Below, piece by piece: positions 19,528-27,224 of a DNA stretch of 64,000 bases. The DNA comes from Halochromatium salexigens (lineage in GTDB: Bacteria > Pseudomonadota > Gammaproteobacteria > Chromatiales > Chromatiaceae). A program made the translations under genes and the position numbers. The stretch lies in the NCBI RefSeq assembly GCF_016653295.1, contig NZ_NHSF01000074.1, forward strand, positions 1 through 64,000, written 5' to 3'. The notes beneath the pieces were generated by a model. That model was not told where the DNA came from. It was given only the letters and a program-made list of their open reading frames with translations, and ran no database searches. Each line of letters begins with the position of its first letter. Within the stretch, counting starts at the first letter, position 1.

Positions 19528-20166
19528 TCAGTGACTGGAAGCCCGCCCGGCCTGGTCTTGATGCTGCTTGAGCACGGGCCGGGCGCGGTCGACTGGCTGC
19601 TCGGCCTGGTCGGCATAGGCGGCGTAGAGCTGATCGAGCGTCTTGAGCAGATGCCAGCCCCGAAGATCGCGCGTGGGGATACCAAAGCCGAGGCGCATCG
19701 GCAGAGTCTGGTCCTGCCCGGTGCCGGGGCGCGCGTAGAGCACCATGATAATGGCAAGAATGCCGGCATCTGGGTCGCACTCATCCCACAGCGCGAGCTG
19801 CTCACCGTTGCTTGGATTGTTGCGCGCCAGGGTCTGCTTGTACTCCTTTGCCTCGATCGGGTCGCCCCAGTGATCAACCTTGGCATGGGTGATGAGGAAG
19901 TTGCCGCTCATGGCCAGCGCGAAGGTGTGCGTGTTGGCGTGTTCGAAACGGTAGCGCATACCGACATCCTCGGCGCTGAGGCGGAAGGCCTCGCCGCGCT
20001 CGAAGTAACGCGTGGTGCCCAGGCGCATGCGATGCGCGGGAACCTCGGGTGGCGTGCGGACCGCTTGCTCGTGAGCGATGGCGGTGCAAGCGCACATCCG
20101 CTCCTCGAGCCGGTGGAAGAAGTCCTCGGGGATGGCGGTGAGGGCGGATTGCAACAGATCAGGCAT
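19528..20166 (-). CDS. Unknown 212-residue protein, first gene of the cassette
   Basis: I do not recognise a family. The protein has no signal peptide or membrane helix. It has a beta-rich centre (RYRFEHANTHTFALAMSGNF, then VDHWGDPIEAKEYKQTLARN) and a C-terminal helical region. Short acidic/basic patches but no catalytic signature could be found. ATG 20166 has GAGG about eleven bases upstream. It precedes the ImmA/IrrE gene by 23 bp, so it is probably co-transcribed as the promoter-proximal gene of a four-gene operon, and may be a substrate, sensor or partner of the metallopeptidase. The next gene upstream is tRNA-Arg, 183 bp away. Confidence 0.7.
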   Translation of the reverse strand: MPDLLQSALTAIPEDFFHRLEERMCACTAIAHEQAVRTPPEVPAHRMRLGTTRYFERGEAFRLSAEDVGMRYRFEHANTHTFALAMSGNFLITHAKVDHWGDPIEAKEYKQTLARNNPSNGEQLALWDECDPDAGILAIIMVLYARPGTGQDQTLPMRLGFGIPTRDLRGWHLLKTLDQLYAAYADQAEQPVDRARPVLKQHQDQAGRASSH

Positions 20167-20349
20167 CGCGACGGTACCTCGGGACGGGCTCAAGTTCGGG
20201 TTTCGCAAGGCTGAGAATAGCGCGAAAAACGTTCGTTGACCGAGCCTAGGCGCTCTGGTGGTCGCATGCGCCTTGCGGATCTCGCCCACCCTGTCCGTGC
20301 GCATCGAGTTTGGGATCGCTGACGGTGATGCAGCGTGTCTCCTCAAGCA

Positions 20350-20426
20350 TGGCGCCCTCGACAGGATTCGAACCTGTGACCTACCGCTTAGGAGGCGGTT
20401 GCTCTATCCTGCTGAGCTACGAGGGC
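20350..20426 (-). tRNA. tRNA-Arg (anticodon CCT)
   Basis: Full cloverleaf on the minus strand: acceptor GCCCTCG/CGAGGGC, D-stem GCTC/GAGC, anticodon stem ACCGC/GCGGT enclosing the loop CTCCTAA (anticodon CCT, reading AGG), T-stem ACAGG/CCTGT around TTCGAAT, discriminator G, and a genomically encoded CCA. The 3' end faces the GTPase/ImmA cassette, the classical position for insertions beside tRNA genes, although I see no second copy of the 3' end at the far side of the cassette. Confidence 0.97.
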
Positions 20427-20438
20427 GAGAAGTCGTCC

Positions 20439-20468
20439 ATGTTAACGCGCTCGGACCGTGCCGACCAA
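20439..20468 (-). promoter_or_regulatory. Candidate promoter for tRNA-Arg
   Basis: On the minus strand TTGGTC (20468-20463), an 18-bp spacer and TAACAT (20444-20439) precede the tRNA by 12 bases, followed by a GC-containing discriminator. The -35 matches sigma-70 consensus at three positions and the -10 at four, so this is a weak call supported mainly by position. Confidence 0.35.
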
Positions 20469-20488
20469 GCCGAAAGCGCACGCATGGG

Positions 20489-20517
20489 GTGACAAAGTGC
20501 CCAACTCCACTTAAACT
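20489..20517 (+). promoter_or_regulatory. Candidate sigma-70 promoter for tRNA-Cys
   Basis: GTGACA (20489-20494, five of six consensus bases), a 17-bp spacer and TAAACT (20512-20517, four of six) lie immediately upstream of the tRNA-Cys gene, giving a predicted start a few bases before its 5' end. The two divergent tRNA genes therefore share a 100-bp intergenic region. Confidence 0.5.
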
Positions 20518-20526
20518 AAGCGGTCT

Positions 20527-20600
20527 GGCTGAGTGGCAGAGTGGTTATGCAGCGGCCTGCAAAGCCGTGGACGCCGGTTCGATTCCGACCTCAGCCTCCA
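20527..20600 (+). tRNA. tRNA-Cys (anticodon GCA)
   Basis: Acceptor GGCTGAG/CTCAGCC with discriminator T and encoded CCA, the D-arm GCAGAGTGGTTATGC typical of tRNA-Cys, anticodon stem GCGGC/GCCGT around CTGCAAA (anticodon GCA), and TTCGATT in the T-loop. The T-stem GCCGG/CCGAC contains one C-A mismatch in its second pair as I draw it; everything else matches the family, so the gene is probably functional. Confidence 0.95.
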
Positions 20601-20644
20601 GATTCTCAAGCCTGCAAAATGAGGCTCCTCGTGATCCGATTGCC

Positions 20645-20664
20645 CACGGGAGCCGTGCTTTGTT
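20645..20664 (+). terminator. Weak candidate terminator after tRNA-Cys
   Basis: CACGG/CCGTG with a GAG loop (20645-20657) followed by CTTTGTT. The stem has only five pairs and the T-tract is interrupted, so read-through into moaC, 31 bp further on, is likely. Confidence 0.3.
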
Positions 20665-20695
20665 CCGCCCTCGACCCCAATGCGCGTGAGGCACC

Positions 20696-21190
20696 ATGAG
20701 CACACTGACGCATTTCAATCGGGCTGGCGAGGCGCGGATGGTCGACATCGGCACTAAGCCCGACACCGAGCGCCTGGCCCTGGCCGAAGGGCGCATCCGC
20801 ATGCAGCCACAAACGCTGCACCAGATCCAGCAAGGTGACCATGCCAAGGGCGACGTGCTCGGCATCGCGCGCATCGCCGGCATCATGGGCGCTAAGCGGA
20901 CCGCCGATCTGGTGCCACTCTGCCATCCATTGGCGCTGACCAAGGTCGACTGCGACTTCGAGATCATCGATGAGACCGGGAGCGGCAGCGAACCGGCGGT
21001 GATCTGTCGCGTGACGGTGGCGACAAGCGGCCGCACCGGCGTCGAGATGGAGGCCCTCTGCGCAGTGCAGATCGCGCTACTGACCATCTATGACATGTGT
21101 AAGGCAGTGGATCGCGGCATGATCATCGACGCGGTGCGCCTGCTCGAAAAACGCGGCGGGCGCAGCGGCCACTGGGTGCGCGACGCGTGA
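20696..21190 (+). CDS. moaC: Cyclic pyranopterin monophosphate synthase MoaC
   Basis: A 164-residue enzyme of molybdenum cofactor biosynthesis that converts the 3',8-cyclo-GTP product of MoaA into cyclic pyranopterin monophosphate. Family motifs are present: [12 protein letters not shown] near the N-terminus, the active-site [44 protein letters not shown] split over the dimer interface, and a final KRGGRSGHW. Its stop overlaps the GTG start of engB by four bases. moaA is not in the window. Confidence 0.97.
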   Translation: MSTLTHFNRAGEARMVDIGTKPDTERLALAEGRIRMQPQTLHQIQQGDHAKGDVLGIARIAGIMGAKRTADLVPLCHPLALTKVDCDFEIIDETGSGSEPAVICRVTVATSGRTGVEMEALCAVQIALLTIYDMCKAVDRGMIIDAVRLLEKRGGRSGHWVRDA

Positions 21191-21834
21191 ACGAACCGGC
21201 CACCCATCCCTTCTTCCAGCGTGCGGCCTTTCTCAGCGCCGCGCCGGATCTGGCGGCAACCCCGGACGATAACGGCTATGAAGTGGCCGTCGCCGGACGC
21301 TCCAATGCCGGTAAGTCGAGCGCCATCAATGCCCTCTGTCATCAACGCGGACTCGCGCGCACCAGTAAGACACCGGGGCGCACTCAGCAGTTGATCTTCT
21401 TTCGCCTGGATGACGAGCGCCGGCTCGTGGACCTGCCCGGCTATGGGTTCGCGAAGGTCTCGTTGTCGATCAAGCAACGCTGGCAGCTGTTGATGGAGCG
21501 CTACCTGGAGCATCGCGACTCGCTGAAAGGGCTGGTGGTGGTGATGGATATTCGCCATCCCCTCACCGATATCGATCAGCAGATGATCGGCTGGGGAATC
21601 GCCGCTGATCTACCGCTGTTGCTGTTGCTGACCAAGGCGGACAAACTCAAGCGCGGCGCGATCGCGCGCAGCCTGACCGAGGTCCGCAAGGCGCTGTCGG
21701 CGGCGTCGGTGCCGGTCGAGGTGATCGCGTTTTCCGCTGTCAGCCGCCTCGGCTTGGAGCAGGCTCAGGACCAGATCTCGGACTGGCTCGCGGTGGCGCC
21801 CCGGCCTCAAAATTCGCCGGCTGCGGCCCCTTGA
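21187..21834 (+). CDS. engB: Ribosome biogenesis GTPase EngB (YihA/YsxC)
   Basis: A 215-residue essential-type GTPase needed for large ribosomal subunit assembly. The G motifs are GRSNAGKSS (37-45), a G2 Thr in SKTPGRTQ, G3 [10 protein letters not shown] and G4 TKAD. It starts with GTG inside the moaC stop (GTGA overlap), which implies translational coupling. The last 28 bases overlap the 3' end of the convergent DUF302 gene. A short Pro/Ala tail ends the protein. Confidence 0.95.
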   Translation: MNEPATHPFFQRAAFLSAAPDLAATPDDNGYEVAVAGRSNAGKSSAINALCHQRGLARTSKTPGRTQQLIFFRLDDERRLVDLPGYGFAKVSLSIKQRWQLLMERYLEHRDSLKGLVVVMDIRHPLTDIDQQMIGWGIAADLPLLLLLTKADKLKRGAIARSLTEVRKALSAASVPVEVIAFSAVSRLGLEQAQDQISDWLAVAPRPQNSPAAAP

Positions 21835-22385
21835 ATGATCGTGCGCAGGGTATCGCGCACATCGATGGCCGCCTGCTTGAGTTCCGCCGGCAGTTCTTGA
21901 CCGCCGTGGATCATGAAGTCCAGGTTCATCGAATAGAGCCAGAGCTTGCCGTCGCGATCTTCGACCACGGCAATCCGGCAGGGCATGAAGCCACTGTAGT
22001 GATTGCGATACTCGAGCATCATTTTGCCGACCTGCGCATCACAGAATGACAAGAAGTTGACGTAGCGATAATCCTCCCCGGTCACCGCCTCGACCTGCTG
22101 ATAAAAGGGTGACTCGCCGACGAAGAGCAGGTTGTTGGTGGTCGCGAGGCTCTTCAGTGAGTCGACGACCTCGTCGGTGCTGAGTCCTTCTTCCACCGGC
22201 ACCGACCACATCATAGCGCCACCAGGATCGCCCGTCTCGAGCAAGGTCGCGACGAAGTTCGAATAGACGGGGACGAACTCCGGATCGAAGTCGGCCAACT
22301 TCGGCCCCAACCAGAGTGTGGCAATCAGCAGCGTCGCCAAGGCGAGCCCGCCGATCACCGCGAGCAGATTACGAATCAGAGTCAT
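21807..22385 (-). CDS. DUF302-family membrane-anchored protein
   Basis: A 192-residue protein with an N-terminal hydrophobic helix (about 7-29) and a DUF302 domain (about 60-180), a small alpha/beta fold of unknown biochemical role that is common in sulfur-oxidising and heavy-metal-exposed bacteria. Characteristic segments are NNLLFVGESPFYQQ and the CRIAVVED strand with PC just before it. ATG 22385 has GGGAG six bases upstream. It follows the Met/His-rich protein gene by 88 bp on the same strand, suggesting a two-gene unit. Confidence 0.82.
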   Translation of the reverse strand: MTLIRNLLAVIGGLALATLLIATLWLGPKLADFDPEFVPVYSNFVATLLETGDPGGAMMWSVPVEEGLSTDEVVDSLKSLATTNNLLFVGESPFYQQVEAVTGEDYRYVNFLSFCDAQVGKMMLEYRNHYSGFMPCRIAVVEDRDGKLWLYSMNLDFMIHGGQELPAELKQAAIDVRDTLRTIIQGAAAGEF

Positions 22386-22473
22386 GCCGGGCTCCCAGGT
22401 AGAGGGCTGAAACGGCCAACGGCTATCGGGGAGTCCGATGAGCCGTCGGCCGACATCGCCTAGCCGAGGCCGA

Positions 22474-23220
22474 TCAGTTAGCGCCAGCGGCCGGGCCAGC
22501 GCTTGGCGCGGCCGACTGCTCAGGCATCGGTGGCATTTCGTGCATATCGGGCATTGCCGGCATCTCGGGCATGTCGCGCATCATCATCGGCGGCATCTGA
22601 TGCATGCGCGCGCAGCCGGGCCCCATGTTGTCGCACTTTGGATGCATGCCGTGATGGCCGACATGATGGCCACCGTGGCCCGGGTAGCCATAACCCTGCT
22701 GGCCGTGCCAAGGCCGCGCACCCCAAGGCTGCTGGCCGCGACCTGGACCCATGGGCGGCATCTTCGGAGCCTCGGGCTGGTTAGCGCCACCGAAGAGCGC
22801 AGCGATGGCCTCCTTCTGCTCATCGCTCATCGCCTCGATGGTTTCGCGATAGTCGTTGTAGCGCTCGAGCATCTCTTGGCGACGCTGCTCGGCCTTCTCG
22901 CGCATCTCCTCGATGCGCTTGGCCCGTTCCTCCATGGCGGCTTCATAGCGTTGTTGCATCTCGGCGCGCATGGCTTCCATCGACTCCGCCGTGGGTGCCT
23001 CCGGCATCCGCGAAGCGGGGTTGGCCGGGGCCGATTCGGCCGGCGCCTGCGCCTCGGTTTGCTTAGGTGTCTCGGCTTGCTTGGGGGCTGCGGCTTCCGC
23101 AGCCGGTTCGGCTGGCTCGGCGGACTGCTTTGCTTCTTCCTCGGCAACGGCGGCGCCACCCAGGCTCAGAGAGAGGGCAAGCACGGATGCGAACGAGAGG
23201 AAACGATCTTTATGGGTCAT
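22474..23220 (-). CDS. Secreted coiled-coil protein with Met/His/Pro/Gly-rich C-terminus
   Basis: A 248-residue protein (about 27 kDa) with a signal peptide (FASVLALSLSLGGAAVAEEE). An Ala/Pro/Glu/Lys linker (about 27-70) leads to a long charged helix, probably coiled coil (EAMRAEMQQRYEAAMEERAK onward, about 80-140), with a Spy/CpxP-reminiscent MSDEQKEAIAALFG. The last 100 residues are rich in Gly, His, Met and Pro (YGYPGHGGHHVGHHGMHPK and repeated MPEMPxMPxM), with a single C-x8-C-like Cys pair, so they may bind metal or form an extended structural surface. I do not recognise a named family. ATG 23220 has GAGGAG about eleven bases upstream. Confidence 0.75.
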   Translation of the reverse strand: MTHKDRFLSFASVLALSLSLGGAAVAEEEAKQSAEPAEPAAEAAAPKQAETPKQTEAQAPAESAPANPASRMPEAPTAESMEAMRAEMQQRYEAAMEERAKRIEEMREKAEQRRQEMLERYNDYRETIEAMSDEQKEAIAALFGGANQPEAPKMPPMGPGRGQQPWGARPWHGQQGYGYPGHGGHHVGHHGMHPKCDNMGPGCARMHQMPPMMMRDMPEMPAMPDMHEMPPMPEQSAAPSAGPAAGAN

Positions 23221-23420
23221 GGTGGTGGGACTCCTCATCTTGACGTGGCTTCAGGGATGGAGGGACGCGGCGACCATAGCACGGTTGCCACAGGCGAGAA
23301 AGTGGTGGCTGAAAGCCCGTGAGACGTGCGCGAAACCTGCGACAGTCGCTCGAGAGCGTATAGAATGCAGGAATTCAAGGGGGTTTCAAGGCAAGTTTGA
23401 TGCAATCAGGAGAGCGAGCC

Positions 23421-24908
23421 ATGCGTATCGGCGATCTGATGGCGACAAGCGGTGTCAAGTTCGGCACCAGCGGCGCCCGTGGCCGGGTCGAGGACATGAG
23501 TGACCTGATCTGTTACGCCTATGCGCAAGGCTTCTTGCGCTACCTGCTCGGCAACGGGACGCTCGCGCTCGGCGCCGAGGTCGGGCTCGCCGGTGACTTG
23601 CGCGCCAGTACGCCGCGCATCCTCGGCGCCTGCGCCAAGGCCGTGATCGACAGCGGTTGCCGGCCACGCGACCTCGGCCGCATCCCGACACCCGCGCTGG
23701 CCGCCTACGGGATCGCCCAGGCCTGGCCGACGCTGATGGTCACCGGCAGCCACATCCCGGATGATCGCAACGGCATCAAGTTCAACCTCCCCAGCGGCGA
23801 GATCCTGAAGGCCGACGAGGATGGGATTCGCGCGCAGCCGATCACACTGCCGGAGGGGCTTTTCGATGCCAGCGGCGGCTTCATCGACCCGAGTCAGGCC
23901 GCGCTCCCGCCCGAGGAATCAAGCGCGCTCGAGGCCTATGTCGCGCGTTATCTGGACTTCTTTCCGCCCGACTGGCTCGCCGGTCTGCGCATTGGCCTCT
24001 ATGAACACTCGAGCGTCGCGCGCGAGGCGCTGTTTCGGGTCCTCACCGGGCTCGGCGCCGAGGTCGAGCGTCTCGGCTTCTCCGAGACCTTCCTGCCGGT
24101 GGACACCGAAGCGATTCGCCCCGAGGACATCGCGCTGGCCCGCGACTGGGCGGCGACGGGACGCTTCGATGCGCTGGTCTCGACCGATGGCGATGGCGAC
24201 CGACCGCTGATCGGCGACGAGCAGGGCGCATGGCTGCGCGGCGATATCGCCGGCGTGCTCTGTGCCCAGCACTTGGGCGCCGCTGCGGTGGTGACGCCGA
24301 TCAGCTCCAACACCGCCTTGGAGCGCAGCGGCTGGTTCACGCGCGTGGAGCGCACCCGCATCGGCTCGCCCTATGTGATCGCCGCCATGCAGGCGCTCGC
24401 GGCGCGCGGCATCGGGCCCGTGGTCGGGTATGAGGCCAACGGTGGTTTTCTGACCGCCTCCGACATCGAGCGCCAAGGCCGGCGACTGCCGGCACTGCCG
24501 ACGCGCGACGCGGTGATCGTCGCAGTCACCCTGATCGGCGCCGCGCGCGCCAACCAGCAGCCGCTCTCGGCCTTGGCCCAGTCGCTCCCACGGCGTTTCA
24601 CCGACAGTGACCGACTCAAGGACTTCCCGAGCGAGTTGAGCGCCGAGTGCTTGGCGGCCTTCCAGACCGGCGATGCCGAGGCCGACCGCGCCGCGCTCGA
24701 GGCGGTGTTCGCCGCCGAATTCGGACCGGTCACCTCGGTCGACCATACCGATGGTATCCGCATGACCCTCGCCGGGGGCGACATCCTGCATCTGCGCCCG
24801 TCGGGCAACGCACCGGAGCTGCGCGCCTATACCGAGGCCGACAGCAGCGCGCGCGCCCAAGATTTGAGCCAACGCTGTCTGGCCATGCTCGAGCGCTGGC
24901 GCGACTGA
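23421..24908 (+). CDS. Phosphomannomutase/phosphoglucomutase family protein
   Basis: A 495-residue alpha-D-phosphohexomutase that interconverts hexose 6- and 1-phosphates through a phosphoserine. Signature regions: active serine S110 in TGSHIP (usually TASHNP), the Mg loop DGDGDRP (256-262), the sugar loop EANGG (usual form GExSGH) and the C-terminal phosphate loop RPSGNAPELR. The changes in the first and third loops put it in a divergent subgroup, so substrate preference is open. ATG 23421 has AGGAGA seven bases upstream. It stands alone on the plus strand. Confidence 0.9.
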   Translation: MRIGDLMATSGVKFGTSGARGRVEDMSDLICYAYAQGFLRYLLGNGTLALGAEVGLAGDLRASTPRILGACAKAVIDSGCRPRDLGRIPTPALAAYGIAQAWPTLMVTGSHIPDDRNGIKFNLPSGEILKADEDGIRAQPITLPEGLFDASGGFIDPSQAALPPEESSALEAYVARYLDFFPPDWLAGLRIGLYEHSSVAREALFRVLTGLGAEVERLGFSETFLPVDTEAIRPEDIALARDWAATGRFDALVSTDGDGDRPLIGDEQGAWLRGDIAGVLCAQHLGAAAVVTPISSNTALERSGWFTRVERTRIGSPYVIAAMQALAARGIGPVVGYEANGGFLTASDIERQGRRLPALPTRDAVIVAVTLIGAARANQQPLSALAQSLPRRFTDSDRLKDFPSELSAECLAAFQTGDAEADRAALEAVFAAEFGPVTSVDHTDGIRMTLAGGDILHLRPSGNAPELRAYTEADSSARAQDLSQRCLAMLERWRD

Positions 24909-25011
24909 GGAGATCGCGGCTCAATCGGGTCGCCACGCCGTCTCGGCTGTCAAGCCCAAGGATCTGGAGGCGCGGGAAGCGCACGTCGGGGCGAATGACC
25001 AGAACGCCGAA

Positions 25012-25635
25012 TCAGACGTCTCTGCATCGTCCCAGGGGTTGCCCCATCGCGCGTCTGGCCGGACCGAGGGCGCGGTAACGCTCGGCACGCGCCTCCAAAA
25101 GGGAGAGGTCTGCCGCATCGAGCTGCTGCTCGAACGCCTTCAGTCTGGCCTCGGCCGACTCAGGGCCAGAGGCCTCCAAGACTAACCCAATCAGCGTGGG
25201 ATCGATGAGCCGCGCACCACCGCCACTCAGGACAATCCGCAGGGTCGACAGGGTCTGCGCCCGATCGGCGCGATCCCAGTCCTGCGAGCGCACCCGCTCG
25301 AGGCCGAGCACGGCATCGGCATGCAACGCCACGGGATAGTCACCCGCGTCGACCAGGATCAGCAGATCGCCCGTCGCCGCAGGCTTGAGCGGCGCGCCGA
25401 TCAGCACCGCAGGGCTGACCACCGGCACCAGCTCGCCCCGCAGATCGAACGCGCCCACGAGATACTCGGCGGTGTCGTCGAGCGCCGTCAGGCGCGGCAG
25501 TGACAGGCAGGTGCGCAATTGCCCGGCGGCAACCGCATAGGTCTGGCTGGAGAGCGCGAACACCACGCACTCCTCGGTGTTGGTCAAGACCGGTTGCGCG
25601 GTGATCGCGAGCGCGGTCTGCTCGGCTAGGCTCAT
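25012..25635 (-). CDS. Orphan CheW-domain protein
   Basis: A 207-residue protein whose residues about 18-150 form a CheW domain (CVVFALSSQTYAVAAGQLRT, then LVGAFDLRGELVPVVSP), the fold that links chemoreceptors to CheA. No CheA, receptor or other chemotaxis gene is in the window, so it may couple a distant receptor or act in another signalling scaffold. A C-terminal helix (EARLKAFEQQLDAADLSLLE) is not typical of CheW and may mediate oligomerisation. ATG 25635 has GGGAG nine bases upstream. Convergent with the mutase gene. Confidence 0.85.
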   Translation of the reverse strand: MSLAEQTALAITAQPVLTNTEECVVFALSSQTYAVAAGQLRTCLSLPRLTALDDTAEYLVGAFDLRGELVPVVSPAVLIGAPLKPAATGDLLILVDAGDYPVALHADAVLGLERVRSQDWDRADRAQTLSTLRIVLSGGGARLIDPTLIGLVLEASGPESAEARLKAFEQQLDAADLSLLEARAERYRALGPARRAMGQPLGRCRDV

Positions 25636-25777
25636 GTGGGGCACTCCCGGCCAGCGTGGTCGACTTACCAAGCGCCGGGGGGGCGGAGCAAGACGACGCA
25701 CCACCTCGGCGGCATTGCGCTAAGCCTAGTCCAAAATGACGGGTTTTTTGCGCCCGATGGGCCGATTCGCCTCCGCT

Positions 25778-26530
25778 TCAGTCGATGGGTCCTTCGCGCA
25801 GCAGAGGACGCATCGCGCGCAACAGGTTGGCGAACAGCGGCGGATGACCGGCCTCCTCGCGCGCCAGCAAGTCCTTCATGTGCTCGCGCCGGGTCGGCAT
25901 CTGAAAGCAGGCGGGGCAACTGTCGGGTACCACCGGCAAGCCGGCGTTGCTGGCGAAATCGCGCATCTGGCGCTCGCGGCAGTAGACCAGCGGGCGGATG
26001 ATGCGCACATCCCCGGCATCGTTGCGGTAATGCGCCTTCATGGTGCGCAGTTGGCCACCGTGGAACATCGACATCAGCAGACTCTCGGCCAGGTCGTCGA
26101 GATGCTGGCCGAGCGCCAGCACGTTGTAGCCATGGGCGCGACAGAGCCGGTACATGATGCCGCGTTTCATGCGCGCGCAATAGGCGCAGAAGGAATCGCC
26201 ATCCATGTGCTCGCGCGCCTGTTCCATGATCGGTTGGCGTTCATAGTGCCAAGGCAGGCCGCGTTGGTCGTACCAGTCGGTGAGCGGGGCGGGATCGAAG
26301 CCCGGCACCTCGGGGTCGATGGTGAGCACGGCGAGGTCGAACCGCACCGGCGCATAACCGCGCAGATGGCGCAACACCTCGAGCAGCGAGAGCGAATCCT
26401 TACCGCCCGAGACCCCGAGCAGGATGCGATCGCCGTCGCGGATCATCGCGAACTCCGCGATCGCCCGCCCGACCTGTCGCAGCAGTGACTTCGGCGGACG
26501 TATCGGTTCGGGCGGGAGTTGCGCTGACAT
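25778..26530 (-). CDS. ttcA: tRNA 2-thiocytidine(32) synthetase TtcA
   Basis: A 250-residue enzyme that thiolates cytidine 32 in certain tRNAs. The PP-loop is SGGKDS (41-46). The iron-sulfur cysteines are C115 and C118 in FCAYC and the third in DSCPAC near residue 205, matching the TtcA pattern. The motif LGQHLDDLAESLLM is also typical. It is compact relative to E. coli TtcA (about 311), lacking part of the C-terminal extension, but all key residues are present. Confidence 0.93.
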   Translation of the reverse strand: MSAQLPPEPIRPPKSLLRQVGRAIAEFAMIRDGDRILLGVSGGKDSLSLLEVLRHLRGYAPVRFDLAVLTIDPEVPGFDPAPLTDWYDQRGLPWHYERQPIMEQAREHMDGDSFCAYCARMKRGIMYRLCRAHGYNVLALGQHLDDLAESLLMSMFHGGQLRTMKAHYRNDAGDVRIIRPLVYCRERQMRDFASNAGLPVVPDSCPACFQMPTRREHMKDLLAREEAGHPPLFANLLRAMRPLLREGPID

Positions 26531-26598
26531 CGGGTGACTCGATTCCTGATTGATCTCGCTTCCTCGCTGATGATGCTCGGATCAACGCCGAGGCGGGC

Positions 26599-27183
26599 TC
26601 ACTGATTGACCGCCGGCGCGCGCCGGCGTGCGCGCTCGGCCGCCGGCTCCAAGGCGCGCCGGCGTGGACTGCGCAGCACGAAGCGATGCTGCTCCAACTG
26701 CCAGCCATCGGCGCTCGCGGTTAGCACCAGGCAGGAGGGACCGCCGGCGGTGCGCACGCGACCGGCAGCGCCGGGATTCAAGACCCAGGGCCGCGCCTCG
26801 CGATCATCGGCCAGCACATGGCTGTGGCCATAGCAGATGGCGCGCGCGTGCGGATAGCGCGCGCGCAGGCGCTCATGGCGCCGGGCCGCCGGCAGGCGAT
26901 GACCGTGTACCAGCACCAGCTCACCGCCGGGCAGTGCCACATGGGCCTCCCAGGGGATGCTGAGCAGCAGCTCGCGCTGGTCCTCGGGCCATTTGCGCGC
27001 GACATCATTATTGCCCAACACCGCATAGACGCGCCCGCCGCGTGGCTGCAGTTGCGCCAGCACGTGGGCGTTGCCGATGTCGCCGGCATGCAAGGCACTG
27101 TCGCAATGCGTCACCAGCGCGGCAATCCGGGGATCCAGGTAGCCGTGGGTATCGGCCACCAGCGCAACGCGCACCGCACTCAC
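26599..27183 (-). CDS. YfcE/MJ0936-type metallophosphoesterase
   Basis: A 194-residue calcineurin-like phosphoesterase. Metal-ligand motifs are VADTHGY (D and H), HAGDIGN, GNND, HGHR and YGHSH, in the order of the YfcE group, which hydrolyses phosphodiesters in vitro. The last 25 residues are Arg/Ala-rich and unlike the family, perhaps a disordered tail. Physiological substrate is unknown. It lies between ttcA and an oxidoreductase gene on the same strand. Confidence 0.9.
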   Translation of the reverse strand: MSAVRVALVADTHGYLDPRIAALVTHCDSALHAGDIGNAHVLAQLQPRGGRVYAVLGNNDVARKWPEDQRELLLSIPWEAHVALPGGELVLVHGHRLPAARRHERLRARYPHARAICYGHSHVLADDREARPWVLNPGAAGRVRTAGGPSCLVLTASADGWQLEQHRFVLRSPRRRALEPAAERARRRAPAVNQ

Positions 27184-27224
27184 GCGGCGACCTGGGACGG
27201 CTGACTAGGCGGCGGGCGCATCGG

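Noticed and set aside
20258-20705. Small frames covering the tRNA-Arg and tRNA-Cys genes on both strands
   Set aside because: They translate tRNA sequence (for example STGFEPVTYRLGGGC), a well-known spurious annotation.
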